64,000 bases of DNA from Apiotrichum sp. Y4204 (GCA_025531455.1 JAMYHL010000043.1:310001-374000); one strand, 5' to 3'; counted from the first letter of the stretch, positions 12,269 to 27,794 are shown. The notes: generated by a model from the letters alone, not told the origin. A program made the numbers and translations.

Positions 12269-13820
12269 CTACTCGTCATCATCGCCATCGCCATCCTCGG
12301 CCTCGTCCTCATCCTCCGCGGGGTCTTCACTCTCTTCATCGTCGTCTTGATCAGAGCTCCCTGCGCTCGTCAGCACCAACACAACAGCTACGTTACTCAC
12401 CATCATTGTAGTAGTCGGGGATTTGCACGGCGCAGTCTCCCGCCGCGCGCGCCCACGCTTCGTGGCGACCGGGGCCGGCGTGGATCGTGTACCGCCTGTT
12501 CCGATCCGCCTGGGACTTGAAATGGACAGCCCAGTCGGACAGCGACGGACTCGCGCGCTGCGTGATGAGGTCGAGGTTCATGGTCTTGAGGTTGCTGGTC
12601 GCGGAGCGAGTCGAAATATCCATGAGGAATGCGGCCATCAAATTTGTCGGCGGGCTGAGAGGGCTTCCGACGAGACAGACACGGCGCAGAGTCAAAGTCT
12701 TGAGAGTCGGTTCAAGCTGGGTCACCAGGGCTGTGAGCGTCGAGTACATAAACTCGCCGTGGCCAATCTCCAGCACCTCTAGATGCGCGAGGCTCGGAGG
12801 AGGCGGCCGCTTTTGCTTGTCGCCCGTCTTGTCCGTTTTGCCTTTCCCGGTATCGGCGTCTGTTGTCGCAGCACCGTTGGTCGCGATAGATGTGGTCGTT
12901 TCGCCCGAGGGGTCTGTCTCGTCCTTGCCCTTGGTTTCGCCGGCCAACCAAGACAACAAGTCCTCAGTAGCAAGTTGCGAGACCTTGAAGTTTAGTCTCA
13001 ACCATGTCACGTTAGGAGTGGCATTCAAAAAGGCCATTAGGCCATAAAGCGGTGCTTGGCGGTGAAATCCCGACGGCCGCACATCCAAGTGGAGAACTCT
13101 GATGTTCTCGAGGAGCGGCGCGAGACTGGGAACCATGTAGAGCGCCGAGTCCGTTACACCCGACCGTTTGAGAATGACCTCGAGGCGATTGAGCCGAGTT
13201 CCTGCCTCGGATGCCGCGAGGATAAGGTTCTGAAACAGACACGATGTCCAGTCGCTTGCGCCCCCATTGCTAGGCGGGATCATTCCAGGCCACCACCCAA
13301 ACGTTTCATGAAAGGTCACCGTTCCAAGCGAGCGCCACTTGCCGTCCGGACCGTCGCGGAAGCGTGTCGGCGAGTTGTAGTCCCGTACATCGAGGGCGGT
13401 GACATTCGGCAACCCGCGCAGTGCCTCGGCCACCATCCCGCGCCAGCCGCCAGTGTTGATGAGATATTGCTGGTCATACCACGCGTCCAGCGCCTCCATG
13501 TCTTGGCCGTCAAAGATGGATGTAGAGGACAGGGGCGTCTCGACGCAGTCTGTCCCGAGCGAGAGGCGGCGCAGCGTCTGGGAAAAGGTCGGATGGCGCG
13601 AAATCGCCAGCAGCGATGTGAGCGACGGCGTGGTCACCATAAACTGCTTTTGCGTGAAGAACGCCTTGGCGAACAGGCCGCGGGTTCTGTGCTCGATGTG
13701 GTGGCATGAGAGGCGGAACTCGCCAAACTCGTGCGTCATGAGGTGCTGCGCAATGCGAGCTAGGAGCTCGACGGGGAGGTGGGGTAGTTGGGCCCCGGCC
13801 TGAGGATCCTGCGAGGCCAT
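12269..13820 (-). CDS. F-box-like protein with acidic C-terminal tail
   Basis: Two exons, 13820-12401 and 12360-12269, encode 503 aa; the 40-nt intron (GTGAGT...GCGCAG) joins in frame to a tail of almost only Asp, Glu, Gly and Ala. Residues about 9-45 (LPHLPVELLARIAQHL, then LSCHHIEHRTRGLFAKAFF) resemble the divergent F-box of many fungal proteins, which recruit substrates to an SCF ubiquitin ligase through Skp1. The remainder has leucine-rich, beta/alpha-like segments of the kind found in fungal F-box/LRR paralogues, plus a charged Thr/Lys-rich loop at roughly 320-350. I chose the ATG at 13820 over an in-frame upstream one, because the upstream part is His/Pro/Ser low complexity read from the purine-rich promoter. 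The substrate is unknown. Confidence 0.72.
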
Positions 13821-14672
13821 TGCGGGACAAATAAGTGACGTGCTTGGGGCAGATGAGGATGAGGAGAATGCAATGAGAAGAGGATGAGTATGAGAACGAG
13901 AAGGATGAGGAGGATGAGTATGAGGATGAGGATGAGAATGAGAATGCGTGGATGAATGTGTCACATAAACAACACACCAAAGTCGAGAGCGAATGGGGTT
14001 GACGAGGATCCAGTCAGTTCAGTCCGTCAATACAAGGGCCGATGGGCTTGTGTTTCAGGAATCAGCGCCGATCCCGCGGGAATCCCCACGCCAAGGCGCG
14101 TAAGTAGCGCGGATCGTCCAGTCGACCTTGTGTCACCTAATCGGTCTGGGGCCCCTATCTGGGCTGTTTCATGCCCGCTTAATGCTTTTCTGTGTTTTTT
14201 TGACCATTTTTACATCCACCAGAGTATTCGTGCTTTATTCTTGCTTTTCTGTGATCTGTTCAACACGTTGAGTATTGAGGGTGAGCACTTGAGCACTTTT
14301 CGCTAAAGCTGCTTGCTGGTGTCGTGGCTCGATGTGGCGAATGTTCTGTGTTTTGATCACTCAGACAAAACAAGAACTTTGGCGGGTGGACAGTTCTGTC
14401 CCATTTTTGTTTTCTGGACAGACAAGGCAATACATCATGATACCCTATCACCTCGTCTGCTGTCGCATCTTGTCTGGTATGCTACGGTAATAAAAACTAC
14501 TGGCACAGCCATTCATCGAGACTTTTCGCTTCACAGATGGTTGGCTGGGGTTCCCCGGCATATTACAATCCTGCGTGAATGAGATACGATACTGGCTGTG
14601 GTTTAGCTCTTCTACATGACAGGCTGTGTTCGGGCTGAAGTCAAAGTCTTATGTTGCAAAGCGTTGCTACGC
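13821..14672. other. Purine-rich promoter followed by AT-rich island
   Basis: 13845-13950 is a degenerate GATGAG-type purine-rich tract upstream of the F-box-like gene. 14170-14620 is conspicuously richer in A and T than the surroundings, with T-runs and an inverted repeat GGACAG-TT-CTGTCC at about 14388-14401. No ORF of note was found. The island looks like foreign or decayed DNA, but no transposon end could be identified. Confidence 0.5.
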
Positions 14673-15711
14673 TCAGAACTTCAGACAGGTCTGAAGTCCG
14701 CTGGACGTCGATACAGAGTTGCCACCATCCGTACCGGGCCATGCGGAAGGCCGAATGCGCCCACTGGTCGGCCCGCGCGACGTCCTTCTTGCCAAAGATA
14801 CACTTTCACGTATGACGACCAGCTCCGTTTTCTCTTTCTCTAGGGCGACGAGCACCTCGTCCAGCGCCCCCTGATACTCGCGCAACTTGGCGTGCTGAAA
14901 CTCGCGCTGCGCTTCGGCCGCCAGCTCGGCGCGGAGCCCTTCCAGCTCCGAAGACGTGTCCGCCAGCGCGGCAAGGTCCTTGCGGAGAAACAGCGAGACT
15001 AGCTCGAGCGCGACACTGCGATGGGTGGTTGCAAGAAAGGTAAGCGGGCCCAGGGGCTCACGGAGGAAGCCGTGCGAGGCGGCGTTCGGATCGCGTTTTC
15101 ATCGAGCACCGGCGAGAAGGGTGATACTGGCTCAGAGGTACCGAGCCCTGCGAGGTCGAAAGCTGGCCTACCTAGCAAGCGGCCCATGGACGTCGAGGGG
15201 CGGTGTGCCGAGAGAAGAGAAAGCGGAATGGGGGTAACGTTGTTGAGGCCGTGCGCTCGGCTCTCGAGTGCGCAGTGAGATTCGGCGCCGCCATCGAGAT
15301 TTTCCGAAGCCTTGCCTTGCATCCCGACCTCGGTCTCATTGGCGCCGGCGCTGCCCTCGACCTGCTCATTCTTGAAGGCCAAGCTCGGGGCACAGACGTC
15401 TCCCGTATCTGGTTCGTCGGCAAGGAGGGCCGAAAGGGGGTTCATCCCCGTCGGGGTGGCGATGACGAGGCCGGTGGCGCGGGGCATGATCGGCAGGCGG
15501 GCGGGGACGTGGCGGCTCCTAGGGCGGCTCTTAGGGCCCGCGGGTGTGTGGACGTGCCAGTTTGCGTGGGCGGGCAGTGGGCGCGCCTTGCCGAGTGTGA
15601 AGGCGATGAAGCGTCTTCTGTGGAAGTGGGGACAAGTTTGTGCGCGGGGGGGTCGGCGAAGGCGGAGGGCTTGTCGCGATGGACTATCGGCGTAACGTCT
15701 GGACTACTCAT
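14673..15711 (-). pseudogene. Probable degenerate gene with a C-terminal coiled coil
   Basis: Three protein-like segments sit in order on the minus strand but in frames that no splice I can find reconciles. (a) ATG at 15711, Ser/Pro/Asp-rich, open to 15442. (b) A second frame open down to 14999, disordered and Ser/Glu-rich. (c) A third segment after a good acceptor at 15015, a clear coiled coil with heptad-like Leu/Ala/Glu, running to about 14815; beyond it the more protein-like frame shifts again. Segment b ends phase 0 at a GTGAGC donor, whereas c needs phase 2. The locus may be a decayed gene, or a real gene with an unusual intron or sequence errors. No family is recognised. Confidence 0.35.
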
Positions 15712-16774
15712 GGGCTGTGGCGGCGACTCGGCGCTGTTGTCAGAATATCCGTTTCGTGCAGACCCACGCAGCGATAGGGCTCGTGGGCAGGGGGGCTACG
15801 GGGGGACGAGTGTCTGGTCATGCAGGAGAAGTAAATGTCCTGTTGTTATGTAGTTGGTAAGGATAAAAGTAAAAAGCGGGATCGGAATGGCAAACAATTC
15901 TCTCCGCTCGTTGAATCAAGGCAACACGTCAATGTGCTTTGGGGTTGGAAGCGAGCAAGGGCTATGGATGGGGGAGCCTGGGGTTTGGGAGTTAGCACTC
16001 AGCAGCAACTGATGTGTACGAGGTCCTTTCGACCAATGCTAGAGGTAACGCTCGGCCAAGTCCAAATTGCTCGGATAGCAATCATTCATGAGGACAATGG
16101 TTCTCCAGCTCACTTGCTTTTCAGCTGCGCGCTCGATCCCCACCGGCTCGTCCATTGTTCCCCCCGGTGAGCCGTGCGGCGCACGGAACAGGGAAGAATG
16201 TCGATTGTGGATGAGGTGGTGCGCAGCTTGTGATCTTGTGACTTTGTGAACTTGGACTTGATCTTGTGGACTATGATGTCTGCATTGACGACGGCTAGAC
16301 TGCACCTGTCCTAGATGTCAGTGGTCAGTGTCTTGTGGTTCAGTCTACTCGGCGCGTTTGCGATACTGGACATCGAACGCTCGGAGAGTATGAGGAGTAT
16401 GAGTGGCGCAGGGAACAAAGGCCCCAGATAAGCTGTCAAGGGGCCAAAGCCAACATGAACTGCTGAGGATAGACACAACGCAGGTCCGGTAATTCGGTGC
16501 TGACTTTGGCGTCGGAGTCTGAACTTGGCGTACCGCGGCTTAGAAGACGTCGCTGCGCGCTGCATGCGTTGGTCTGGCGTGGTTTCGGGTGATTAACGCC
16601 TGGGGGCCGTCCACGATCTCCGCTACATGTCGGCCAAGCCCGACTCGCACGGACAAAGTGGAGCTCATAACCGGTTGTCGTCGACGACATGGACACGGAG
16701 AGATAATTCCATGATCTCCATCCTGTCAAGTATCTCTTTTTGTTTTCATTCTCTCCATCACATCTACACTCACC
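15712..16774. other. Intergenic region upstream of the acyl-CoA dehydrogenase gene
   Basis: No gene is supported. The last 80 bases are a pyrimidine-rich leader typical of the promoters here. The minus-strand frames around 16039-16789 are short and featureless. Confidence 0.55.
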
Positions 16775-18014
16775 ATGGCAAGCATCCACACCGTTGCGGT
16801 ATTCGGCTCGGGTCTCATGGGCTCGGGCATCGCGCAGACGATCGCGCAGGCAGGCATCAGGGTCAACCTCGCCGACGTGACCGACAAGGCGTTGCAGTGA
16901 GTAGTACCGTAGCGGTTGCGCGGCGCGTTTATTGTCCTTTCTTATCCTTTATACTGATGGCAGACACGGCCTGGGGATCATCAAGAACTCGGTTACGCGC
17001 GTCGCGAAGAAGGTCGCGCCGGGGCAGGAGGAGGCGTTTGTGAAGCGCGTCATGGCGAATATCCACGCCACGACTGATCCGTGAGTGAGCTGAGCGCTGG
17101 ACTGCCCCTCTAATCCCCAGCTCCACGGCAGTCAAGGACGCCGACCTCGTCATCGAGTCGATTGTCGAGAACCTCAAGCTCAAGCAGGACCTCTTTGCCG
17201 CACTCGACAAGGTTGCCAAGTGAGTGACCTGAGACCCGCCGCGAGACTGACGCCAGGCCGACCGCGCTCTTCGCGACCAACACGTCGGCGCTCCTCGTCA
17301 AGGAGGTGTCGGCCACCTGCTCTGCCGAGCGCAAAAAGCTGTGGGTTTGCGGAAACGGCAAATTCTGATGACAGGTTTGGCGGTCTCCACTTTTTCAACC
17401 GTGAGCATCCAGGAATCCACGAGATTTCCTACTCCCAGCGACCTCTGACTAATCCGCAGCGGTGCCGGTCATGAAGCTCGTCGAGGTAATTCGCACAGAG
17501 GAGACGTCTCCCGAGGCCTTTGACACGCTCTTCCAGTTTGGCGAGCGTATCGGCAAGGTCGCGGTGCGGTGCAAGGATACACCGGGGTTCATCGTCAACC
17601 GCCTGCTCATGCCGTACAACCGTGAGGCATTTGCGATGGCCGAGCGCGGCGACGCGAGCGTAGAGGACATTGATAAGGCCATGATCCTTGGCGCAGGATA
17701 CCCCATGGGACCGTTCCAGCTTGCCGACTATGTCGGTCTCGGTGAGTGAGAGCCTGAGAGCGTGGGGCAGAGTAATGTTTCTCTCTACCCCTCGTCGCTC
17801 TTCTGTGATCTTCCCCCGCTGGATGCTGATTCCAGACACGTCCGTCATGGTCGGCGAGGGCTGGAAGAAGCGCGCAGAACAGGGATACATCCCCCAGGCG
17901 CTTGCGAGCGGGCCGTCCAAGCTCGTGCAGGACCTCGTTGCGCAGGGCGACCTCGGGCGCAAGACGGGCAAGGGCTTTTACGACTACAAGAACGAGAAGA
18001 ATAAGCTGCGCTAG
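16775..18014 (+). CDS. 3-hydroxyacyl-CoA (3-hydroxybutyryl-CoA) dehydrogenase
   Basis: Seven exons (16775-16896, 16964-17080, 17121-17219, 17257-17340, 17375-17400, 17460-17741, 17836-18014) encode 302 aa, the usual size for the single-function enzyme. It oxidises 3-hydroxyacyl-CoA to 3-oxoacyl-CoA with NAD+. Evidence: the N-terminal Rossmann motif GSGLMGSG (11-18), the NTSAL motif, GLHFFNP with the catalytic His, and [11 protein letters not shown] followed by the all-helical C-terminal domain. No mitochondrial presequence is evident, and the last residues (NKLR) are not a canonical peroxisome signal. It converges on the dioxygenase gene and lies beside phenol catabolism genes, so a role in the lower aromatic or dicarboxyl-CoA pathway (3-hydroxyadipyl-CoA-like) is possible. 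That is inference from position only; ordinary fatty-acid oxidation is equally likely. Confidence 0.92.
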
Positions 18015-18625
18015 CGCGCTGGCGTGCGAGGAGACAGAGCTGTGTTTTGCTGCTGAGCGATGTATTATCTTCCACTTTAGTTCCCCGAGGTCAGAACAAG
18101 ACTCTGTCAACAAGGGCAACTGCATTCAATCTCCGGCCAGTGAGCCATTACGGCTGCTTATAAAGAAGTACACGGCTGACTTCCATCAACGCAATACATG
18201 TGCAGTTGTAGGACGTGAGTCATTTCGCATTCCTTTCACCTCAATGTCACCCGAACCTTTGGTGCCCAGCCTCAGTCGCGCTAGTCTCCAGTTCGCAATT
18301 CCGATGTCCGTGAGTGCTCTGTCTCACTTTGCCCACTCTGCTGTTGCCCATTCGTTCATCCTTGTATAAAGAAAAATGTACTTCTAACTCGTTACCAGCT
18401 GCGTACTGCACAATCCACACCAAGCACTCACTCGATACCCTCCACGGCATGAACGGTACCCACGATACCCCATACTCTCAACTGCGTCATGACTACTGCT
18501 CCCTCTTAACCTTCTCGAGCCTCAAGACTTCCGCCGCACTCCTCACCCTCAATCCACCTTCCCTTCCCACCTTCCGTTACCCCGTTCCGCTGCTTGCCCC
18601 CACCTCTTCCCACCTATCCCCTCTC
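18015..18625. other. Convergent intergenic region
   Basis: The 3' ends of the dehydrogenase (plus) and dioxygenase (minus) genes face each other across 0.6 kb. No ORF, RNA gene or repeat was recognised; it should hold both polyadenylation regions. Confidence 0.6.
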
Positions 18626-19718
18626 TTAAGCCTTTTGCAGCTTAAAGTCCTGCTGAAGCTCCCACACCATCTGGCCATCCAGGTCGGCGGGCGGCTTAAA
18701 GTCCTTGGAGATGGGCTGGAACTCGACAACGAGGTTGTCCTTTACGGCGAACACGGCGTCGTCCTTGAGGTACTCGGAGTCGTGGGCAAAGATCTGGGTC
18801 ACGAACGTCCGGTGCTCGGGGTGCTCGATCCAGAACTGGGTGTGAGCACACTGTCCCTCTACCCCTTAAAGCTTCAAAAGCTCCTACTTACGTGGATGTG
18901 GGCCGGGCGGTACGGGTGGCGGTCCATCATCTTGAGGATGTCGCCCGCCTGGTGGTCGTACGGGATGGGGTATGGCGTGGGCTTGAGGCAGATGGTGTCG
19001 TACCGTCCGTTCTCATCGGTGCGGAACCGCCCGCGGCAGTGGTACTCGGGCTTGTGGGGCGTCTGGGCATCGTACAGCCCGTCAGGGGCGTCGTGCCACA
19101 CGTCGACCAGTGCGTCCTTGAGCGGCTTGCCGTCCGCGCCGTAGATCGTGCCAAACAAGTGGGTGTACGGCGCATTCGGCTCGGGGTGACGAATGATGGT
19201 CGTTCCGTTCTCCTGTTCCGGCACGCCGTAGCGGTAGAACGGGCCGAGGATCGCCGTGTCTCCAATCGCCTTGTCTGCGCCTGTTGAACCATTGGTGCCG
19301 TTCGCCTTGGCGTCCTTGTTTGCGGCCTGGTTGCGGGCAGCGCGGGTAGCGTCGAGAGTGTCACACAGGCTCTCGCACCCAAACGTGTCGCTCACGAGGA
19401 GAATTTCGTTGCGCTTGTCGTTCGAGACCTGCCCGGCGGCGACGAGCATGTTGCACGCGGCGAGGAGCTCCTCGGAGGACACGTCCGCCTCGACGAGGAA
19501 CGCGTGCAGGTGCTTGATGAGTACGGGGAAGACCTCCTTCACGCGTGGCGAGGCGTTCGCGCCGATCGAGTCGACACTGGCTGTCAGCAGCGGAGAGAGA
19601 GGTGGGTCGGGGCCCAGGTGCAGTGTTGCGCTGGACTAGCACTGATCACTGATCACTGATCACCGACACACTGTACTCACACATGCTGGGTGTAGGCGGC
19701 AAAGTCGTAGTCGGCCAT
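18626..19718 (-). CDS. Intradiol ring-cleavage dioxygenase (hydroxyquinol 1,2-dioxygenase type)
   Basis: Three exons (19718-19681, 19576-18892, 18835-18626) encode 310 aa. The enzyme opens a catecholic ring between its two hydroxyls using non-haem Fe(III). Visible features: an N-terminal helical dimerisation region, GDTAILGPFY, the DVWHDAPDGLYD block with the first ligand Tyr, the TPYPIPYD segment with the second Tyr, and RHPYRPAHIHFW with the two His ligands. The PTPYPIP and RHPYRPAHIHF pattern fits hydroxyquinol (1,2,4-trihydroxybenzene) 1,2-dioxygenases, whose product is maleylacetate; catechol 1,2-dioxygenase is the alternative. It is divergent from the phenol monooxygenase gene, which supplies catechol or hydroxyquinol, so shared induction by phenolics is likely. 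The first acceptor was chosen (CCAG before 19576) because only it keeps the frame. Intron 1 carries three tandem ACTGATC copies. Confidence 0.92.
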
Positions 19719-20896
19719 GGTGGTGGTATGTTGGGATAAGGACAAGGAGGACACTTCCGACGACAGTCTTATGCACTTTGCGCTTAACGAGAAACCGCGA
19801 ACTCCACCCGCTCAACAATACGCGCGCCACTGTTGGTCGGCACCCTTCTGACGAGACATCGGCACGAGACTGACGAGAGGACTGCTGTCGGGTCGGAGGG
19901 CGGATATCAGCACCGACTGATACAGAGCACAATAGGGTTCCCCGCGTTGCCCGCAGCGGGGTTGCTGGGGTCCCAGCAGCCCCATCTGGGGTGGGGAGGA
20001 GCATGTGAAGCAGTGCCACACGCCATGCGTCCACAGCAGGCAATATCATGCAATCTCAATGGTGGACGGAGTTCGGAATCCAGCGGCCCCCGCCGCTCCA
20101 CAACTCAAGTCCCAGATATCTCAATCTCCGGTTCCTTGGGACCTCGGCATCCTCGGCACACGTTCGTATCTTGCCCGATCACGTATCCCGTCCCACCCGC
20201 GCCTCCGTGACGCTTTCCAATCTTCTTTCCGGATTTCCACTCGAATCGGAACTGGCCCCGGGCGTGGCGGCGGTCACCTGATGTACAGCGCCGCAATTAC
20301 CCAGGAAACAATCAATCACCGGCCCACGCCCAAGACTGGCGGGAATGTAATCTGTCCAACGCCATGTGCCGCTCGCCGACTTCCAGTTAGGGCGTCAGCT
20401 GTGCAGCTGTGCGTGACCCCGCAATCGGAACAACATCCCGAAGCCCGCCAACGACTTACCCCCTACACACCATGCGGGGCCTTGGCGGGGCCCATGACGC
20501 CCGTGGGGTAAACCAAGCCGCTTGTCGACCACGACGTCCACTCCACGACGACTGTCGCGTTTCCAGCACCTCCCCCGGAATCATCTTCCGGCCACCCCGA
20601 ACTAACCGCTAATTGCATTCAGGTCGACTGTCCCGATGCCTCGTAACAGAGTTTCACCATGGTATTCGGGGTGATGGTGTGTAGTGTGGACGTGACGGGA
20701 GGGGAGTGCGCAGTGGAGGGTGAAGCGGTGAACACATGCGCGATGTGCCAACTCTAAGCCATCCGAGTCCGGTATCATTTCCGACTGGTTAACAAGAATG
20801 CTGGAAGGGTGGCGGTGCGAGGTATAAGTGAGCGGGTCGCGAGTCGGAGGACAGTTCCAGTTCCCCACACCCTTCACAACTCATACACACACTTCA
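19719..20896. promoter_or_regulatory. Shared divergent promoter of the aromatic genes
   Basis: The 1.18 kb separates the ATGs of the dioxygenase (minus) and the phenol monooxygenase (plus). A perfect inverted repeat GCTGGG-GT-CCCAGC lies at 19964-19977 and is a candidate operator for a zinc-cluster regulator. A TATA element (TATAAG, 20823-20828) stands about 70 bp before the monooxygenase ATG. No gene is seen inside. Co-regulation is inferred from the arrangement, not shown. Confidence 0.5.
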
Positions 20897-23109
<2,213 letters not shown>

Positions 23110-26100
23110 GAGGAGAGCAGCGGGGGGCGGGTGTGGAGCTCGGGCGGGTAACGCGGGTACACGGATGACATTGGTTGGTTGTAGGCATTGGTCAGAAGGG
23201 TTTCATTCTCAGAAGGTGCAGTAGTTATGCATGGTTATTGCTTGGCACATGCGAAGAGGCAATGAAGCAATGAGGCATCGAGGCAGTGGTCAGCGCTCGA
23301 AGACTTGACGTTGGGGAAGAAGAGGGGGGTAAGTGGCTCCACCGATCGAGTAGCGGCTCTTATCGAGAAAAACGCCCGATCACTTTCATCTCCACCCCGC
23401 ATCTGATACTGTAGTACGTGCTTTGGCAGGGAGCTGGCGGACTCGCGGACTTCGGAAACCATCACGTGAGCAGTCGTTTCTGTCGGGACTTGTCGTTCCT
23501 ATCGTTTGGTGAGATCGTCACGCAGTGTGCAGTGAGTAGAAGGAGAGAGATGGAGATTGTGACGACGGACACCAAGTACAGGCGAAAGCACCTGGGCACG
23601 TGAGATCCGTCTGGTTGTTCCCCTCCTGGCCTTCTGGTCAGTGGACGTCAGTGGACGCAAACTCTACTATTATTTCGCCTGGAAAGACTGATAGGCCGCG
23701 ACACTGACCTCTGACCTGACTGACCCAGGTGGAAGCCTACCTTGGGATAATGGACTCAGCTCTTCTGGAGTATGACCATCCGCACCGTTGGAAAGCCGCT
23801 GACCTCTCTCCCGAGCTCCCCCTCTAACAGAGCGGGCAGAGGGCGGATCAGAGCGAGGCAGTCATGGAGTAGTGTCTAAGTCTCGTGGAACACCCGTCAG
23901 TCCAGGCGTATCATCCGTTCTTGGCCTGTGATTCGGCACATCCTCGATCCTCCAGCCTCGCTCTCGTCCACCTGATCAGCCACACCCCTCTCGCCCGCGC
24001 CAAGACCCACGCGCGGGGACGTACCGCCGGCCCAGCCAGTTGGCGAGCACACCGAGCGCAACGAGAGGCGAGGTGTTACCCTCTGCCGCTGCCTGCCGCG
24101 TTCCGCGGTGTATTCGTCGTATTCCACGATCCACGATCCACGACGGTATGCGAGATGCGCCGGCGGTACTGGCACTTGGCGAATGGTGGCGGTGGACGAG
24201 TTCCTGCCAAGCCGTAATTACTTCCTACCCTCACTATTGCGGCCATACGGCCAGGCCAGACCATTCCACGACATTGCATGGCATACCCTCTTCACTCTTC
24301 AGACTTGAAGCCTCCTCTCGCCCTATCACCGTGCTTGTCCTGCATGCCCCGCAGCGCCCCGCAAATGCACGGCCATCGTCGGCCTCCGCATACCCCGGCA
24401 CGCCCGCGGCCCGCTAGCCACACCGAGCCCTACAGTGTATCAGGCTGGACGTGTCCTATCGGGTTGGGTGGATGTCTTGTGGTGTCGATGATTCGCCAGA
24501 TGGCCAGAGACCACAGAGACCCACGCGAGCTGCACGCCAAGAACGTCTCAAAAAGAAGAAAAGAAGCGCAACCTCCTGAATGCCCATGCAGATACCCCCG
24601 ACCCGCGACAGAGGTCGTGTTTTATTCTTATCGGCATCATCGAAAAAGCGAAACGTGATATGCAACATCCTCCATCCTCTGTCCGCAATCTCCACAATGT
24701 CAGAGAGCAGAGGCCGTGCCGCCCATAGCCGACCCACGCTGGAGGGATCCTAGGAGTCTGAACTGACCCTGAGTTGCAAGAGTCTACGGAGTCTACGGAG
24801 TCTACGGAGGCCATGGAGGCTACCGTACAGTCTGATTACGGCTAAGACAACGACGACGGCCGTCGGGATGAAACAGCCTGGGTCATAACCTGGAAAAATA
24901 GGCACAGGTTCAGAGGAGGCACAGAAGGTACCCCGGACATCCGACGCGACTCACCAAAACCATCTAACAAGGACAAGGTTACGCAGCGCGCGAGCGCGCC
25001 GGGTGACAGAAGACCGGCACACTCTCACACACTCCGATGCGCGCGCAGACGCGTCATGTACATAATTGTGTAGTCCGGCACCGGGAATCACGGTGGCTAC
25101 GACGCCGACCTCATCTTCGGCACGCTCGGCACGTCCCGCCCTGTGCGGAGAGCAAGGCGGGATCTGGGGAGCTGCGAAGAAAAAAAAAACTTTCTTCTCG
25201 GCGTCGGTGGTCCATCTCCATCCGAGCGCCCAAGCCATGCACGACATGTACCATGTACCATGTTCCATGTATCATTTCACGGCCCAACCCGGTTGCCAAC
25301 TAGGCCAATGCCAGGCAGCCGTAGTCCGCTCGAGTCCGTGCGGCGTGCCCCGCGGCATGCCCCGCTACGTTCCACGCGTCTGCGCAGTGGCCTGCGGCCG
25401 GGAGATCCGGCGTGGCCAAGACATCCGTGCGTGAGCAAATAACCTACTCTCCTACTGGCTACGGCTGCTGGCTGCTGGCTACAGGCTGCTGGACGCTCTT
25501 CTGCGACACAGCTCAGGGCGCGGACCAGGGATAGCGGCAGTGGACCGGCGACCCGAGAACTGGCGTGCCAAGCTGCCAACCAGCTGTTGCAACGCGGCGT
25601 GGGGATGAAGGGCATGTATGTGCATCAAGGGCGGCGTATAGGGACTAGGCTCGTGGTTTCTATGGATAGAGCCACGAGACAGGCGGCGGCGTAGATCGAG
25701 TAGAATTGCTGGTCCTGGCTCTTGGCTCCTGGCTCACCTCACCTCACCTCACTCAATACCACAGCCATGGCCATGGCGAGACCGCATCTGGCCGCCAAGC
25801 AAAGGCCAAGCACCGCTGGGAACAAATAGCCTTTCGTGCAATGGTGAAGATGGTGAGAAGATCGTCCCGGACCAAGGACCTGAGGACATTTGGGAGCAAG
25901 TGGCAGCATGGCGGACAGGAACAGGCGCTGGCGGCATGCACGAACAATACGGCACGAGTGGACATGTGAGCGGCCAAGCGCGCAGGCGGGCGGGCGGGAA
26001 TGCGGCACTGGAACCTATGGGAGTTATAGAACCACAACAATGGGTGCGCGGGTGCGGCGCCGGCAGAGATCAAACAGCAATTTTTCTCGGCGTCTCGTGT

Positions 26101-27794
26101 TTTCTTGTCGACGATGATATTTTCTTCCTTCTTCTGCTGAGTGATGGGGGTGGGACGACTACCCCAGCCAGACAGGGCCGATATGCAAGGGTTCGCGTGC
26201 TCTTGCGCTCCTGGCCTGGGTCACTGGCCATATGGCTCTCCCCGCCAATTTTCCTGTGCTCTTGGCGATGTCCCTCAGTCACAGGATCATCATCACCCGC
26301 CATTAGTGATCGGAAAGCGGGGGGGAAAAAACAGAAGCTCATCGGCAAGCCAGTTCCAGTAGTAGAAAGAAAGTAACTTTTCTCTCTAGACTCATTTTTG
26401 CTCGACTCCGGCTTGACCGGAACGGCACGACTCCTCAGGCACGCTCCTGTGCTCAGTAACTAGCCATGGCCCATGTTCCGTAGCCAATTTGGCCACCCGG
26501 AGCCTGGTGCTCTTGGGCTTTCCTGCATGCCTGAATAGGATTTTGGGATATATCTGCGGCAGATGCTCGTGCGGGAAGGGGGAGGGATAAACTTTGCAAG
26601 GGAAAAAGGCAGGTACCGGGCGATATGTCATTGCCCGTAATGTCATCGCATGACAGGGAATGGCATGGGTCATGGATTTCACGGCTCATGGCTCATGGGA
26701 TCGGGGATCTCGCGATCTCGTGAGCGGATTGGGTTTGCTCGGTGTCAGGTTACACTGTCTCTAGTCTCGAGCTCTCGAGTCTCCAGAGCAATGGACCGGA
26801 AAGCCAAAATCGTGCTGTGCTGTACATGGTCAAGAGTTTCGGGCTCCCTATACGAGTCGTGGGTCGCCGCAGTATCAGACTCGAATAGTCACAGCTCACG
26901 GCTACTCTCTCTAGCCGTATGAGACGTGATGAAATGCGCACTAGTTAGTTTTTCTAGCTGTCTCTGGCTCGGTGCTCCGCTCCACACCGTCCTCGGTAGC
27001 TCGGTAGTGCGCTGGTGCCGCATATGCCGCATGGGTCCACGCGCGTGCACACTCAGGCCCCGATGCCTGCATGCCGCCTGCCTCAACCTCTGCTAGCTCT
27101 GCTGCTGCCGCGCGGCATGGGTCCACGATATGGTCCACGATCAGGGACCAAGGACCCACAGTCCCACAGGCCCACAGGCCCACACCACCCCACTGATCCA
27201 CTGATGAAAGGGCAATGAGGCCATTGTCACACCACACATACACCTCTGGTGTGCACCTCTTGCACCTTGCGGCTTGCGGCTTGCGGGCTTCTTGCGGGCT
27301 TCCGGGCCTGCGGGGAGAGCCCTTTAAGCCCTTTGACAACCCCTCCGGGGCGCCCAGGCGTGGCGTCACAAGTGGCGTCTGCCCCGCGCTTTCTGCAGAA
27401 ATTGCAACAAAACAGCAGGAGCAGGAGCAAAATCCAAGAAAGCAACAATCAACAATACAGAGCAGAGCAGAGGAGCAGCATGGCAGCACAAGGGCAGAGG
27501 AAGCGGCCAGAGATACACTTGCCGGGATGCAATATGCGATCACAATCACGGGTCGAGCGGACGTGCGGGTGCGGGGCAGCTGCAGCAGGTTGTCGAAGGT
27601 TGTTTCCACTACAAAAGATCCACTCCAAAGGTGTCATTCCACTTTCTTCTCGTTGTTGATCTTTTTGTGCCGCCAGTACATTGTCTCGTCCTCTATTTTA
27701 TAGGCACTAGACTCTGCACCACATCTCATCCTCGCCCCCTCGCACATTGCATCAATCTCCCACTCCCCCGTCGTTCCTTCACCACCCAGCCACC
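23110..27794. other. Gene-poor 4.7 kb
   Basis: Only short overlapping frames without domains or convincing splice links occur. A 9-bp tandem repeat (AGTCTACGG, three copies) is at 24781-24807, and GGCCCACA-type repeats lie near 27140-27190. The last 100 bp are the pyrimidine-rich leader of the membrane-protein gene, with a TTTTATAGG element near 27693-27702. Confidence 0.5.
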